A DNA stretch of 6,632 nt from an uncultured Desulfobulbaceae bacterium (GTDB taxonomy: Bacteria; Desulfobacterota; Desulfobulbia; Desulfobulbales; Desulfobulbaceae), in the NCBI GenBank assembly GCA_945787305.1, contig CALZIH010000166.1, positions 1-6,632 of the forward strand, given 5' to 3'. A program made the translations under genes and the position numbers. The notes below the pieces were generated by a model. It did no database searches. It was not told the DNA's origin and saw only the letters and a program-made list of their open reading frames with translations. How positions within the stretch are numbered: position 1 is the stretch's first letter; every line of letters begins with the position of its first letter. Below are positions 6,403-6,632 of the stretch, piece after piece.

Positions 6403-6632
6403 AATTGTAGAGTTAGGGAAAATAGATATCGGAATAGTAGTTATGCAATATAACGGTCTATAATCGAAAATCTTAATAATCGAAAACCTTTTTTAGTGTA
6501 GATTGATGAATGCCTTATCGTTCAGGGCAAAAAAAATACTGATTACCATCAAAGCTCAGCTATTAAATGGATATGCCAGTGCGGCCTTCGATGTAGGGGG
6601 CTGAATTTTTTCACCAATCCGGGAGACAGATT
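6403..6632. other. Region upstream of yejA, no supported gene
   Basis: AT-rich 230 bp, presumably holding the yejA promoter, although I cannot pick a convincing -35/-10 pair and see no strong SD before the yejA ATG. A 10-bp direct repeat lies at 6461-6486. At the extreme right two minus-strand frames are open to the edge: one ends at 6556 (25 codons, last residues AALAYPFNS) and one at 6549. Either could be the tail of an upstream gene, but they are too short to judge. An 8-T run on the minus strand (6529-6536) follows a weak 4-bp hairpin. Confidence 0.4.
6461..6486. repeat. Direct repeat TAATCGAAAA x2, 16-bp period
   Basis: TAATCGAAAA occurs at 6461-6470 and again at 6477-6486, about 60-85 bp upstream of the yejA start. 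Tandem sites with such spacing can bind a response regulator on one or nearly one face of the DNA. The sequence is AT-rich, so chance cannot be excluded. Confidence 0.3.

Noticed and set aside
6529..6551. Possible intrinsic terminator on the minus strand (TGAT/ATCA hairpin then 8 Ts)
   Set aside because: The stem is only 4 bp and AT-rich, and a few bases separate it from the T-run. It is too weak to call without knowing an upstream gene ends here.
6556..6632. Possible tail of an upstream minus-strand gene
   Set aside because: Two different frames are open to the edge with 24-27 codons each, and neither shows a recognisable motif, so no gene can be supported.

Overview
All five genes in this window lie on the minus strand and read from right to left. 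Gene density, the spacing of 8 bp overlaps to about 190 bp gaps, and the protein families point to a Gram-negative bacterium. The mix of an EAL-HDOD protein, a REC-histidine kinase with the 'LKPW' receiver signature, a YejA-type binding protein and a YcaO-TPR protein would fit Desulfobacterota (for example Desulfobulbales) or a related proteobacterial group. That placement is an impression from family resemblance and was not tested by any search. Every longer plus-strand frame overlaps a better-supported minus-strand gene and looks like its shadow.

From right to left in transcription order: an upstream region of about 230 bp with no convincing gene; a periplasmic family-5 solute-binding protein of the YejA type (4600-6402); 24 bp later a soluble receiver-histidine kinase with an NarL/DegS-type kinase core (3376-4575); overlapping it by 8 bp, the tRNA t6A biosynthesis ATPase TsaE (2883-3383). 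A 192-bp intergenic region with several dyad symmetries follows. Then come an EAL-HDOD signalling protein with a degenerate EAL domain (1470-2690) and, 44 bp further on, the N-terminal 475 residues of a YcaO-domain protein with TPR repeats that runs off the left edge (1-1425).

Functionally the window splits into two likely transcription units: yejA-kinase-tsaE, tightly packed, and EAL/HDOD-YcaO. The first mixes peptide capture in the periplasm, cytoplasmic phosphorelay signalling and an essential tRNA modification step, so it is a co-transcription unit and not an obvious single pathway. The second pairs a probable c-di-GMP-related scaffold with an amide-activating ATP-dependent enzyme of unknown substrate. 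I see no mobile elements, CRISPR arrays, tRNA or rRNA genes. The points worth a second look are the YcaO protein, the altered N-box of the kinase, the missing yejBEF transporter genes next to yejA, and the cluster of palindromes ahead of the EAL-HDOD gene. None of these is proof of a new system.
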